Positions 44,666-55,971 of a stretch of DNA of 64,000 bases are shown piece by piece. A program made the translations under genes and the position numbers. Below the pieces are notes generated by a model, which was given only the letters and a program-made list of their open reading frames with translations, had not been told where the DNA came from and did no database searches. How positions within the stretch are numbered: the stretch's first letter is position 1; every line of letters starts with the position of its first letter. Source of the stretch: Haematobia irritans (Eukaryota > Arthropoda > Insecta > Diptera > Muscidae); assembly GCF_050003625.1 (NCBI RefSeq), contig NC_134397.1, positions 222,456,537 through 222,520,536 on the forward strand, read 5' to 3'.

Positions 44666-45971
44666 AAGGGTGATTCTTTTGAGGTTAGGATTTTCATGCA
44701 TTAGTATTTGACAGATCACGTGGGATTTCAGACATGGTGTCAAAGAGAAAGATGCTCAGTATGCTTTGACATTTCATCATGAATAGACTTACTAACGAGC
44801 AACGCTTGCAAATCATTGAATTTTATTACCAAAATCAGTGTTCGGTTCGAAATGTGTTTCGCGCTTTACGTCCGATTTATGGTCTACATAATCGACCAAG
44901 TGAGCAAACAATTAATGCGATTGTGACCAAGTTTCGCACTCAGTTTACTTTATTGGACATTAAACCAACCATACGAATGCGTACAGTGCGTACAGAAGAG
45001 AATATTGCGTCTGTTTCTGAGAGTGTTGCTGAAGACCGTGAAATGTCGATTCGTCGCCGTTCGCAGCAATTGGGTTTGTGTTATTCGACCACATGGAAGA
45101 TTTTACGCAAAGATCTTGGTGTAAAACCGTATAAAATACAGCTCGTGCAAGAACTGAAGCCGAACGATCTGCCACAACGTCGAATTTTCAGTGAATGGGC
45201 CCTAGAAAAGTTGGCAGAAAATCCGCTTTTTTATCGACAAATTTTGTTCAGCAATGAGGCTCATTTCTGGTTGAATGGCTACGTAAATAAGCAAAATTGC
45301 CGCATTTGGAGTGAAGAGCAACCAGAAGCCGTTCAAGAACTGCCCATGCATCCCGAAAAATGCACTGTTTGGTGTGGTTTGTACGCTGGTGGAATCATTG
45401 GACCGTATTTTTTCAAAGATGCTGTTGGACGCAACGTTACGGTGAATGGCGATCGCTATCGTTCGATGCTAACAAACTTTTTGTTGCCAAAAATGGAAGA
45501 ACTGAACTTGGTTGACATGTGGTTTCAACAAGATGGCGCTACATGCCACACAGCTCGCGATTCTATGGCCATTTTGAGGGAAAACTTCGGAGAACAATTC
45601 ATCTCAAGAAATGGACCGGTAAGTTGGCCACCAAGATCATGCGATTTGACGCCTTTAGACTATTTTTTGTGGGGCTACGTCAAGTCTAAAGTCTACAGAA
45701 ATAAGCCAGCAACTATTCCAGCTTTGGAAGACAACATTTCCGAAGAAATTCGGGCTATTCCGGCCGAAATGCTCGAAAAAGTTGCCCAAAATTGGACTTT
45801 CCGAATGGACCACCTAAGACGCAGCCGCGGTCAACATTTAAATGAAATTATCTTCAAAAAGTAAATGTCATGGACCAATCTAACGTTTCAAATAAAGAAC
45901 CGATGAGATTTTGCAAATTTTATGCGTTTTTTTAAAAAAAAAAGTTATCAAGCTCTTAACAAATCACCCTT
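44666..45971 (+). mobile_element. rosa-type mariner (DD41D), full-length copy
   Basis: Ends AAGGGTGATT and AATCACCCTT, flanked by TA (44664-44665 and 45972-45973). 1306 bp, exactly 372 bp longer than the copy at 11011. It carries one uninterrupted transposase frame. Elements with 41 residues between the last two catalytic Asp are known as the rosa group, first described from tephritid flies. Confidence 0.95.
44779..45864 (+). CDS. rosa-type mariner transposase, intact frame, first catalytic Asp changed to Asn
   Basis: A 361-residue cut-and-paste transposase expected to bind the element ends through two N-terminal HTH motifs (about residues 1-120) and cleave through a DDD RNase H-like domain. 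The start is the first ATG after the untranslated leader and matches the family. The catalytic set should be Asp in FSDEAHF, WFQQDGATCH and LTPLDYFLWG. Here the first reads FSNEAHF: AAT at 45253-45255, residue 159, against GAT in the sister copy. The second and third are intact with 41 residues between them. Asp-to-Asn at this metal-binding site would be expected to abolish cleavage while leaving DNA binding. The frame is otherwise complete to TAA, so the copy is young. It could still act as a dominant inhibitor if expressed (inference). Confidence 0.93.
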   Translation: MNRLTNEQRLQIIEFYYQNQCSVRNVFRALRPIYGLHNRPSEQTINAIVTKFRTQFTLLDIKPTIRMRTVRTEENIASVSESVAEDREMSIRRRSQQLGLCYSTTWKILRKDLGVKPYKIQLVQELKPNDLPQRRIFSEWALEKLAENPLFYRQILFSNEAHFWLNGYVNKQNCRIWSEEQPEAVQELPMHPEKCTVWCGLYAGGIIGPYFFKDAVGRNVTVNGDRYRSMLTNFLLPKMEELNLVDMWFQQDGATCHTARDSMAILRENFGEQFISRNGPVSWPPRSCDLTPLDYFLWGYVKSKVYRNKPATIPALEDNISEEIRAIPAEMLEKVAQNWTFRMDHLRRSRGQHLNEIIFKK

Positions 45972-46650
45972 TATAATAAAAGATTTATCATAGAGTAGCA
46001 CCATTACCAAAGATGGAAGTTCACACGATGATATAGCGGGCAGAACAAAATAAGGCCATAAAAGCAAATAACATCTCGACTAATGGAAAACTGAGAATTT
46101 TCGACAGTTGCCTTAAGTGCGTCCTTCTATTCGACTGCACAAAACACTACACAAAATTGTCACCAAAAGTTTCAAGTTTTTCACAACAAATGCTTGAAAC
46201 AAATACTTAAAATCTTCTTGCCAAATTGGGTCAAAAACGGCCAACTACTTTCGATAGCCAACCGTATGCCAATTGAAGTGGATATCCTAGGACATAAATG
46301 AATTTTGATTGGGCGTATTCTGAGAAGACCATGCATTGATATTACCAGACAAGTTCTTAAGTAGAATCCTCAGTGGCATAGAAATCCCGGTCGACCTCGG
46401 AATGCACATGGAAACTGAATGTCCATCACGTATCATGACCTGAAACCCTGTCAAGCATTAGCTAACGACCGTGTAAAGTGGAGACAATTCATTGACGCCC
46501 TTTGTTCTATATTTTAAAACACATGTAAGGACAATTGGTTTAAATAGGCGAAATGTATAGAGTTATGGTCGTTTAAGAGTTGGGAAATATGTACAGAGTA
46601 AAAATATTCGGATCCATCTAAACTTTTTACTGAGTGTAAAATTAGAGAAA

Positions 46651-47500
46651 GGGAGCCACCGTGATGCAATGGTTAGCATGCCCGCCTTACATACACAGGG
46701 TCGTGTATTCAAACCCAGTTTCGACCAAACAACAAATAGTTTTTCAGCGGTGGATCAGACAACGGCTGCGATCTACCGTAACCTACCAGTGTATTTAGTA
46801 AACACCAATATTTGCAATCTTAAACCACCAATTGGTAAAAAAAAATCAACCACCAATATCCAATGCAACCGAAGACTGTCGGTGTTTGTTAGTATGAGTG
46901 TGTTGGTCTCTCGAAAACACCGTAGTAAAGCAATCACTCAAATTGGTTACCCATATCTCAGCAGTTTGGTATTCTCTTATTTGGTACTCTCTCAATTCTT
47001 TTGAGCTAATGCCAACTGCTGGTAATTGTTGTTGTTGAATGCAATCATACTTAAGTGCCACACTCGTTTTTTGTTTACCGAGCGTTGTTACGATGTCGAT
47101 TGGTTTAAGATTGCAAGACACTACATACGAACATTGTTATATACTAGTGGTGTTTTTATTCTCGCATTTGTATCAATGTAAAAGATCGCATGGTAATTGG
47201 TTTCTTACTCACTGCCGAAATACGAAAAAAAGCCACCGGCTGCAGTTCTCTGCGGTGGATTATCCCACCACAGTAATGCTGGTGACATTTCCGAGTGTTT
47301 CAAATCTTCTCTACGTGGTTTCACTACAATGTGGAACGCCGTTCGGATTCGGCAATAAATAGGAGGTCTCTTGTCTTAACATAGAATCGGCCAGCACTCA
47401 GTGATAAGAGAGAAGTTCACCACTGTGGTATCATAATGGATTGAATAGTGTAAGTGAGCATGAAATATCGGGCTGCCACTATACTTAACCTAAACTAACC
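46651..47500 (+). mobile_element. tRNA-derived SINE, copy 5 (split by a hAT-like MITE)
   Basis: The head is GGGAGCCACCGTGATGCAAT with a degraded B box (TATTCAAACCC). The body continues after the insertion from GCGGTGGATTATCCC to TATCGGGCTGCCACTATACT and a CTAACC-like tail. Excising the insert and one 8-bp repeat restores the SINE. Confidence 0.88.
46756..47252. mobile_element. 497-bp hAT-like MITE inside a SINE
   Basis: An exact 8-bp duplication CGGTGGAT lies at 46748-46755 and 47253-47260. Imperfect inverted ends are CAGACAACGGCTGC and GCAGTTCTCTG. There is an inner inverted pair TTGCAATCTTAAACCA / TGGTTTAAGATTGCAA. No transposase. The length of the duplication fits hAT; the weak termini keep the class tentative. 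Confidence 0.72.
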
Positions 47501-49832
47501 TGTTAACGAAATTTATGATTAAAATTTAACAAATGGAACAGAATGTATATGTGATATAAAAATCAAACGAAATATTTTATACCAATAATGAACATTTTCT
47601 TTGTCCTGAATGAAAACATTTCACTATGTTAGTAAATAGTTTCGTTGGCTCCATTTTAATAAAAATTGTCTGTTTGTAGGACCTATTAAAAAATGTGGTT
47701 TTGAAGGTTTGATTTGTGGTTTGTTGATTTAACATATAAACTTGTTTGTTTTTATTTTCTAAATCTCATGAAAATTTATATTTTTGAAAAATCTTAATTT
47801 AATAAACATTTGCTTATTGTTATAAATAAACAAAAATGGCATATATCATAGTTTGAATATTTATTGATGGCACTAAATCTAGAACTAAAGCAACAAAACA
47901 ATGACTGAAAATTTGATTCAATTAAAAAAATGTTTTTTTTTTGCATATTGTTGATTTGTACTCTCGTTTTTTTGTTGTAGTGGCGAGCATATTTAAAAAT
48001 ATTTTTTGCTGTCAAAACCAAAATATTCGTTGATTTTTGATTTCCAAATTAAACGAGGAGGCAAAGAATTGTAGTTTTTATTTCTAGATTACTCAACAAA
48101 AACACCTACATATTTACCAAAATATATGTATTTGATGGGTGTGTGTGTGTGCTTGTATATATGTATTAATTAATAACGAAATACACCACTACTATGAACC
48201 AACCATCCAGCCACCCGCTTGTTCGGCAAATAGCTATTGTCGCATTTTCCCTACCTATATAAGCACTCCCAATGTTCAGGAGGTTATTATGGTATAGAAT
48301 AATGAGTTCAAAAAGTACTAAAGACCCGTTTTCTGTATGTATATAATGTACCCTTCCATTACATCCAATTCAGCACCATAAAGTAATCTGTTAAATAATC
48401 GATAGATTATATTGGGCATTACCAGTTGAGCATGAAATCGATAAGAAAGACGCTGTCTCTCTCACAGAAAATAAATGAGAGAGAAATTCAAAAATATAAT
48501 CCAGGGACCATTTAATTTTGGTATCTAAAAGTAATGTACAAAATAGTGTCTCTAGCAAAACTAAACAAAAACACACACTTATGATCGGAATAGAGTTTCG
48601 GTGGTTACGCGTAATGCATAAAAAGATATGATATAATCGTAAGGTGAAGTTTGGTTTACTGAACAAAAATAAGCAAAGTCCCGCTACAAGACGTCACAAA
48701 AATTCCACTTCTCATAATTTGTTTAGTTGTTCTCTGGGTTGCAAATGGTTTGGTCGGACACGGAGTTCTCAAAGGGTAATCAAAACGAAAGAAAAATGTA
48801 AGTAAAAAATTAGTATTAATTCTATTATATAGCAACTATATTTATTTCATATTTATATTCAAATTTCAGGTGCAGTTTATTTACTTTCTAGCAGGATTGG
48901 ACCTCCATAACAACACATACGCCTAACAATGCAGCGACAAAAGAAGTGCCAATTTGAAAGTAAATGCGTCTTACCACGAATATTAAAATAATTCCTTGTT
49001 GTTTGTATAGTCATAACTTAATTATTTTACTTATAAACTAAATAACATATTTAGTTAAAGTCCAAATATAAATTTGGCTTAATAAAAAACTATAAAAATC
49101 ATTCTAGCAAAATTAGTGCTTATTTAGCTAGCATTTTTTCACTATCCTTTTCAGTGGGTAGAGAAGTGTGTACAAATTATGTGTGAATTTTCAGCTACCA
49201 AATTGGTGGTTATCGATAATGCAGAGAATAGTCTATTGGTTATATTCAGCGACATGTTCTCGTTAAACTCTCCGCTAAAACACATAGGGTGTAATGCGGA
49301 GCGTATGTAGGGGTGTTTATAAATTAGTAGCTATATAGTTAGGTATTCGCTGCTTCCCAGAACAAGCGGGCATTGACACTACTACCACAATCATTTGTTG
49401 CCTCATGAAACGCGGTTTTAAGTCGACGGTGCTTTCAACAAACAAAGCGAAACCAACATACGAACGATTTTGCGGATTCCCTTTCTCTTGATATTCTTTT
49501 GTAGCAAAAATAAATTGTGGTTAGCCAAAATTTAGCTGGCAGACAAAAATATGAAATTGCACAAAAGTTGCAGCTGAATTTTGAAATACAACAACAAATT
49601 AAAAAAAAAAAACAATTACATATTGAAAGAAAAAAATATAAATAGTTTAAAAATAGTGAACAATATAGTCTCATGCGGAATTGTTTTTTACATGCATTTT
49701 TTTTATTAATTAAAGATGTTACTTTGAGTCCAGATACAGCAGTGTTTTGAAGGTAACACAAATTTAGAAGCTTCATATTTTGTTTAATATTAGAAATAGA
49801 ACAGGATAATACGTGATGATTGATATTTGTAC
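47501..49832. other. No gene recognised
   Basis: AT-rich and unique-looking, with TGTGTGTGTGTG near 48140 and a GA-rich patch near 48455-48485. The 135-codon minus-strand ORF at 49435-49842 is Cys/Phe/Leu-rich and lacks a recognisable domain, so I do not call it. Confidence 0.5.
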
Positions 49833-50060
49833 TGTGGTACAATAGTTAGCATGATCGCCTTGCATATAAAGGGTCCTGAGTTCATTCTCATTTTTCATTG
49901 AACACCAAACAACTTTTCAGCGGTGGTATGTCCCTTCTCGGTAATGTGTGTGACTATTCTCAGTGTCATAAAGCATCTCTAAGTGGCTTCACCGTGATGT
50001 GAAAAGCCTTTCTGACACAGTTATAAAAAACATGAGGTCCTGTGGGTGGCACTCGGGATA
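49833..50060 (+). mobile_element. tRNA-derived SINE, copy 6 (old, 3' truncated)
   Basis: GTGGTACAATAGTTAGCATG, AACTTTTCAGCGGTGG, CATCTCTAAGTGGCTTCAC and GTGATGTGAAAAGCC follow SINE order with many substitutions. The tail is missing. Just after it, CACTGACGCACATAAGTATT resembles a Tc1-like terminus, with no partner found. Confidence 0.75.
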
Positions 50061-50139
50061 TACACTGACGCACATAAGTATTGACACACCAAGCAATTTT
50101 TTTTTAAAAACCACATATTAAAAGTGATATGAAGCTGGC

Positions 50140-51995
50140 CGTAAGTTCGGCCAGGCCAAATCTTATGTACCCTCCACCATGGATTGCGTAGAAACTTCTG
50201 CGAAAGACTGTCATACACAATCGAATTACTTGGGTTGTGGTATCTTAAAACTTCTTAACATCGTTTTCTAACTTATGAGTTAGTCCATACGTGGTATATA
50301 TTAGACAAAAAAGGTATAATTACGAATCGATATTGACTTTTGCACGGTACGTAGAGAGCCAGAATTGAAATGTGGGGTCGCTTATATGGGGGCTATACAC
50401 AATTATGAAATTGATATGGACCGATTTACCTGAGGGCTATATATAACTATAGACCAATATGGACATAGGAGGTTGTTAACGGCCATATACTAGCACAATG
50501 TACCAAATTTCAACTGACTCGGGTGAAATTTGCTCCTCCAAGAGGCTCCAAAACCAAATCTCGGGATCGATTTATATGGGGGCTATATATGATTATGGAC
50601 TGATATGGACCACTTTTGGCATGGTTGTTAAATATCATATACTAACACCACGTACCAAATTTCAACCAGATCGGATGAACTTTGTTTCTCCAAAAGGCAC
50701 CGGAGGCCAAATCTGGGGATCGGTTTAAATGGGGGCTATATATAATTATGGACTGATATAAACCAATTCCTGCATGGTTGTGGGATACCATATACTAACA
50801 TCACGTACCAAATTTCAACCAAATCGGATGAATTTTGCTCTTCCATTTTTGCATGGATGTTTGAATCGGATGAATTTGGGTCTTCCAAGAGGCTCCGGAG
50901 GTCAAATCTGGTGATCGGTTTATATTGGGGCTATATATAATTATGGACCTATGTTGACCAATTTTTCCATGGTTGTTAGAGACCATATACTAACACCATG
51001 TACAAAATTTCAGCCGGATCGGATGGAATTTGCTTCTCTTAGAGGATCCGCAAGCTAAATTTGGTGATCGGTTTATATGGGGGCTATATATAATTATGGA
51101 CCGATGTTGACCAATTTAGGCATGGTTGTTAGAAATCATATGCTGACACCATGTACCAAATTTCAGCCGGATCGAATGAAATTTGCTTCTCTTAGAGGCT
51201 CCGCAAGCCAAATCGGGGGATCGGTTTAAATTGGGGATATATATAATTATGAACCGATGTTGACCAATTGTTGCATGATTATTAGAGACCATATACTAAC
51301 ACCATGTACCAAATTTCAGCAGGATTGGATGAAATTTGCTTCTCTTAGAGGCCAAATCGGGGGATAGGTTTATATGGGGGCTATCTACAATTATGAACCG
51401 ATGTGGACCAATTTTTGCATGGTTGTTAGAGACCATATACTGACACCCTGTACCAAATTTCAGCCGTATCGAATGAAATTTGCTTCTCTTAGAGGATTCG
51501 CAAGCTAAATTGGGGGGATCGGTTTATATGGGGGCTATATATAGGTTAGGTTAGGTTAGGTTAGGTGGCAGCCCGATGTATCAGGCTCACTTAGACCTCC
51601 GTCCATTGTGATACCACATTGGTGGGCTATATATAATTATGGACCGATGTGGACCAATTTTTGCATGGCTGTTCGAGACCACATACTAACACCATGTACA
51701 AAATTTCAGCCGGATCGGATGAAATTTGCTTCTCGTAGAGGATCCGCAAGCTAAGTTTGGGGGTCCGTTTATATGGGGGCTATACGTAAAATGGACCGAT
51801 ATGGCCCATTTGCAATACCATCCGACCTACATCAATAACAACTACTTGTTCGGAAGTTAGCGTGATTTCAACAGACGGACGGACGGACGGACATGCTCAG
51901 ATCGACTCAGAATTTCACCACGACCCAGATCAATATTTCGATGTGTTACAAACGGAATGACAAATATACCCCCATCCTATGGTGGAGGGTATAAA
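50140..51995 (+). mobile_element. Family-C DINE/Helentron-like element, copy with ~8 monomers
   Basis: The head is slightly eroded (GGCCGTAAGTTCGGCCAGGCC). TACCCTCCACCAT at 50168-50180 pairs exactly with ATGGTGGAGGGTA at 51979-51991. Monomers carry GGGGGCTATATATAATTATG and AATTTTTGCATGGTTGTTAG. The microsatellite is ACGGACGGACGGACATGC. The tail lost part of the 'actttatggggtcttagag' stretch. An 80-bp SINE end is inserted near the right side. Confidence 0.85.
51544..51623 (-). mobile_element. 5'-truncated SINE end with 12-bp target duplication
   Basis: Only the last 80 bp of the SINE, inverted: GGTTAGGTTAGGTTAGGTTA, GGCAGCCCGATGTATCAGGC, then GTGATACCACATT. Flanks are identical 12-mers GGGCTATATATA (51532-51543 and 51624-51635). 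Severe 5' truncation with a target duplication is the signature of LINE-driven target-primed insertion. Confidence 0.9.
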
Positions 51996-52139
51996 AATAT
52001 ATTAATTGGGATTGTAACTCGTACATAAGAATCTAGATCATTTTTTATTTTAGACAAAAAATTGTTCTTTCAATATTTAAATTATAAAGAATGAAAAAAG
52101 GCACATTCTTTGAGAAACAAAAGTATTGGCACAGGTATA

Positions 52140-52711
52140 CGGACGAAAAATACTGTTTTTCATATGTTTGAGTGTAAAAATTATATGTTTGGAACTCAAA
52201 TTTTTTAACACAATATTTTTAAGTGCTCGCATATAATGTTCATACATTAGCATAACATGTTTGGGACATATATGTTAATATGTTAGAACATAAAATGTTT
52301 ATAAATATAATGTGCTTAGAAGAAAACATATATTAATTTGGAAATAGCCTATAAACATATATGTGTTTAGAAAGAGAGACCTGGAGAGTATGATGCAAGT
52401 AAAATAATGGAAGTAACCAATTGGCGCCTTAAGAATATATCCACACATTTATTTCATTAAATTTTTTTACTACCAGTGTATGCCCTAAGGTGAAACATAA
52501 TATGTTTGAACAATGCAAACAATATTTTGTTTGGACACATCCTGATTATCTCATTAAATTTTTTTACTGCCAGTGTATGCCCTAAGGTGAAACATTATAT
52601 GTTTGAACAATACAAACAATATTTTGTTTGGACCAATCCTGAAACGATATATGCTTGAAGCAAAATATGTTTGAGGTATATGTTACAGAAGCGATTTTTT
52701 TTTTCAGGGTG
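52140..52711 (+). mobile_element. TIR element K, copy 3 (shortened, without tRNA-like module)
   Basis: The left end has lost two bases (TACGGACGAAAAATACTG); the right end is CAGGGTG followed by TA. The ATATGTTTG-rich outer parts are retained, but the tRNA-like centre is absent. Instead a 97-bp unit (TTTTTACTACCAGTGTATGC, CCCTAAGGTGAAACAT) is tandemly duplicated near 52454 and 52551. Confidence 0.75.
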
Positions 52712-52714
52712 TAG

Positions 52715-53195
52715 TTCTAAATTAGTTTTTTAGTACATTTAGTACTTTTTGGGCATTCTGTTTTGTCTGATAACAGCATCAAGCAGTCTAGACAATGAAT
52801 GGACTAATTGTTTGTTTTATTTGTACCTATATTCTCCCATTCTTCCATCAACACTGTACGCAATTTCATCAAAATCGGTTAATAATAGTGGAATAACATA
52901 CTGCGAACAACAAATAAATGGAGAGGCGGACGGACACCAAGGACTACACTGACTCCGGAGGTGGTACTGAGTCGATCGGTATATATTTTATGGAGCTTAA
53001 AATCAATATTTCTGGTAGGCACATTTAGTTAGTATACCACCACCATAGGGTGAGTGGTATACTAACTTTGTCATTCCGTTTGTAACACATCGAGTCTCAG
53101 ACCCCATAATATATATTGTGGGTCATGGTAAAATTCTAATTCAATCCAGCGACTGTCCGTCCGTCTGTGGAACGAAACAAGCTATCTATCGCCTT
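52715..53195. mobile_element. Two DINE-like 3'-end fragments head to head
   Basis: Around 52852-53035, AAAATCGGTTAATAATAGTG, GAGGCGGACGGACACC, GAGTCGATCGGTATATATTT and AATCAATATTTCTGG resemble a plus-strand DINE tail of no family labelled here. From about 53036, ATACCACCACCATAGGGTGA, CTTTGTCATTCCGTTTGTAA and CTGTCCGTCCGTCTGTGG are a minus-strand family A/C tail. Both lack monomers. Confidence 0.6.
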
Positions 53196-54368
53196 CGATT
53201 CTCCCTCCTGTCTAACGGTGAAATATTATATAATTTTTAATTCAATTATTTATTTTAAAATGGTATATAGTGCTAGTGTTGATGGCCTATGTGGGTGCAA
53301 ACAAATTCATCCATGGGCCCCTGACTGTCTTGGGGACAAATACAAAAATTTTCTCTTGGACCTTCACAAACAAATTTTCGGTGTAAGTTTATCCCATGAA
53401 GAGGATACAAAAAACGTAATATTATTTTAGAATCATTTTCCTGTATTTTTTTTTTTAAATATTTTTTAAACAATGCATTACATTAATTTATATATATATA
53501 AACAATGCCAAATCCATCAGCTACAATCAGATATGCAAATGAATTTATGAAACAAAAGAAAAAAAAACTATAAAAGAAAAAAACTGTTGAAATATCATTA
53601 ATATTAATAAGGTTGCACGTAGTACACAAATCAATTAAAATAAATAACAAATTATTAATAATAATAAAAAAAAAGTCCTTTTAATATCTTATTTGCATAT
53701 TGAATCTCTTTTTGCGCTTTTTCATATTTGAGTTGTACAAAAAAAGGCATATTTCATAAATTTTCCCTCTCCATAAATGGAAAATCGATTTGTGGATATA
53801 TGCTAACATCATAGCAAAATGAACAATATTTTTGATGTTTAATCCGCATATTCACTAATATTTTAATTTCTATTGATAAACCAATATTATAAATTTTAAT
53901 GCATGATGTCGAATTAAAAAAAATTGTTAGCAAGGTTGTACGTTGTAGGTTGTACTATGTCCAAGTTTTATGCATTTTACTTATCGGAATACCCTCGAAT
54001 ATTAATTAAATTATTGTTTGCTGTTTTTCACGAATAGTGTTCCTTGTTTTTTTTTTTTACACTGTTATAAAATCAATTAATATTTGTATATACCTGTAAA
54101 GAAGATATTCTGTTACTCCATAATAATGATATCTTGACAGGTTATTTGGAGTTATATGCACCAGTGTATCATAGTAAGTAGGCTGGCCTGTATCTATTTG
54201 ACCCCTCTTCATCCAATATCAAATTGGCAGTGATTTTTTATACTTTAAATTATAGGTTAATAGCATTAACATAATGAATTATGCGGTGAGTGAACAATTT
54301 ATTATAATTGACAATAAATGTAATCTGATACAAAGGTACAAAGATACATGTATATGGAGCACTCAATA
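53196..54368. other. No gene recognised; very AT-rich
   Basis: An 87-codon plus-strand ORF ending at 53430 contains GLCGCKQIHPWAPDCLGDKY, which looks less random than most, but I know no such domain and its start lies in the DINE fragment. The rest is AT-rich with T runs. Confidence 0.4.
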
Positions 54369-54832
54369 CATTGAAAAAAACAGGTAAGAAAACTTTTGGT
54401 TAATTTTAGAAATTTTAGATTATTTTTAGAAAAATTTAACTAAACAGTATTACAAACGCTGGCATCACGCCGATATCAAACAAAGTAAGTAAAGTAAGTA
54501 AATACTTTTCGACAAATTCAAGAAAATTTATTAGACATAATTATTTTTTTTTTCACTTGTTCAAGAAAATTTTGTAGTTTGAAGGAAAACATTAGAGTTT
54601 AAAATTGCATGAATGTCTTTAGTGCGACTCGAATTTGTAGTAAAATGTCCAAAAATTTAAAGGAATAATAAAATATTTTGTAAGAAGTACGAATTTAGTA
54701 AATCTTTATGCTTCATTTGTGTAACGTACGCAAAAAATTATTAGAGTAAAGTAAACTTTCTCTAAACATAATAATCCCATGAACTAAATATAATTGGCTT
54801 TAGTGAAATAGAAGGTTTACCTTTTTTTAGTT
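54369..54832. mobile_element. MITE family F, copy 1
   Basis: Left end CATTGAAAAAAACAGGTAAG, right end GGTTTACCTTTTTTTAGTT, flanked by TA. The interior shares GTTAATTTTAGAAATTTTAG, ACTAAACAGTATTACAAACG and GGCTTTAGTGAAATAGA with the copy inside family B at 55972. No ORF. Confidence 0.7.
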
Positions 54833-55001
54833 TACCCTAAAATGGTTCAAATTGTCATTGAGGGACATTTCAGAGAGCTGGTAACTATGCTCCAGTTTAT
54901 AGCAATCTTTGAATTTTCATATAATTGCCTTTTATAACAGGTTGGCTCATAAGTCTCCGGTCTGACACATAGATGGCGTCGCTAGTATTAAATGCATATT
55001 A

Positions 55002-55946
55002 CACGCACAGAAAACCCATGTTTGGACATGGTTGCCGCATCCATTTAATGCTTATCTAGAGCATATAATTGCCGCGAAAACTATGTATTTTGTCTTTGTA
55101 AAAATAGTTTTCGAGCGGAGAAAAATGTATGGTGGCAATAAGCATTTGAATGGTTCTCAAATACCGCAAACATGTTCTATCATTTAAATGATAGAATTTG
55201 AGACCATTAAATGGTCGAGAAAATCATGTACCTGACCATTCAATTTTTTTTTTTTACTTTTTTACAGGGAAAAAAGTATTTTTATAGGTTAAGTATAGAT
55301 ATGTCTAGAACCATTACATGGCCATAAAGACCATATACATTTTTTTCGTGACCATTTAATTTTTTAACTTTTTTGCAGCGAAAAGAATTTTATAAAAACA
55401 TTGAGCAGGTACACACGATTTTCATTTTGCGCGTCAGTCATGTGTTGATTGTTTCTTGGAATGGACGGAGAATACGGATTTACTGTGTTTTGTCTTAATT
55501 TATTTATTCATAAGTGGCACGTGGTTTTATGTGAACACAAAAAAGGAAAGTGTAATTGAAAAATATACCTGTTTTTTGTTCTGAATTTTGCTATATGGAT
55601 CATTTAGTTTTATTTGCAGTTACATGATGTCTGCGTTTGTACATTTGATGGACACACGATGTAAATATGGAATTATTACTTATTGTTGAAATTGAAATAA
55701 AATAGTGTGTGTAAAAATATGTGATGTTTGCTTGCACGACATTATAAATACAAACAAACAATGAATTAGTTTATAAATAAATAAAAACAAATAAATAAAG
55801 TTTTTTTTATATTTTTCTTAGAACCATGTTCACTGTTCCAACATGGTTGCAGGTTAAAATGTTACATGGTCGCCGCAAAAATAGCTCCTATCATATTATT
55901 TTGCTCTTCGAATATGATTGTGACAATCATGTTTCTTCTCTGCGTG
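55002..55946. mobile_element. TIR element I, inserted at a TA in the Mar-3 leader
   Basis: Ends CACGCACAGAAAACCCATG and CATGTTTCTTCTCTGCGTG are inverted with a few mismatches and flanked by TA. The interior repeatedly uses ACCATTTAAT and its complement, with CATGGTTGCCGC near the left and GGTCGCCGCAAA near the right. No ORF longer than background. Confidence 0.75.
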
Positions 55947-55971
55947 TATTTTTATACCCTGCGCCACACTG

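Larger units (their letters stand above)
44440..46517 (+). pseudogene. Non-LTR retrotransposon 3' end, split by a rosa mariner
   Basis: Left of the mariner the frame fragments give FDIDYADDIC (the RT catalytic YxDD box) and VGLKINAAKTKLMKIENN. Right of it they give STITKDG, ISTNGKLRIFDS, PIEVDILG and finally NDRVKWRQFIDALCSIF before a stop at 46515. This is the RT palm-to-thumb and C-terminal tail of a LINE of the RTE/CR1-like kind. Many stops and shifts break it. Most of the upstream ORF, including the endonuclease, is absent. It served as the landing site for the full-length rosa element. Confidence 0.75.

Noticed and set aside
46669..47004. 111-codon ORF
   Set aside because: Runs from a SINE head into a hAT-like MITE; chimeric chance frame.
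49435..49842. 135-codon minus-strand ORF
   Set aside because: Hydrophobic/Cys-rich composition typical of translated AT-rich DNA. It overlaps the start of a SINE copy and has no motif.
50061..50139. Tc1-like terminus CACTGACGCACATAAGTATT
   Set aside because: No matching inverted end or duplication found to the right; AAGTATTGGCACAG near 52122 is in the same orientation, so an element cannot be bounded.
53167..53430. 87-codon ORF with a Cys/Trp-containing segment
   Set aside because: It starts within a DINE-like fragment, has no recognisable domain and lacks supporting context.
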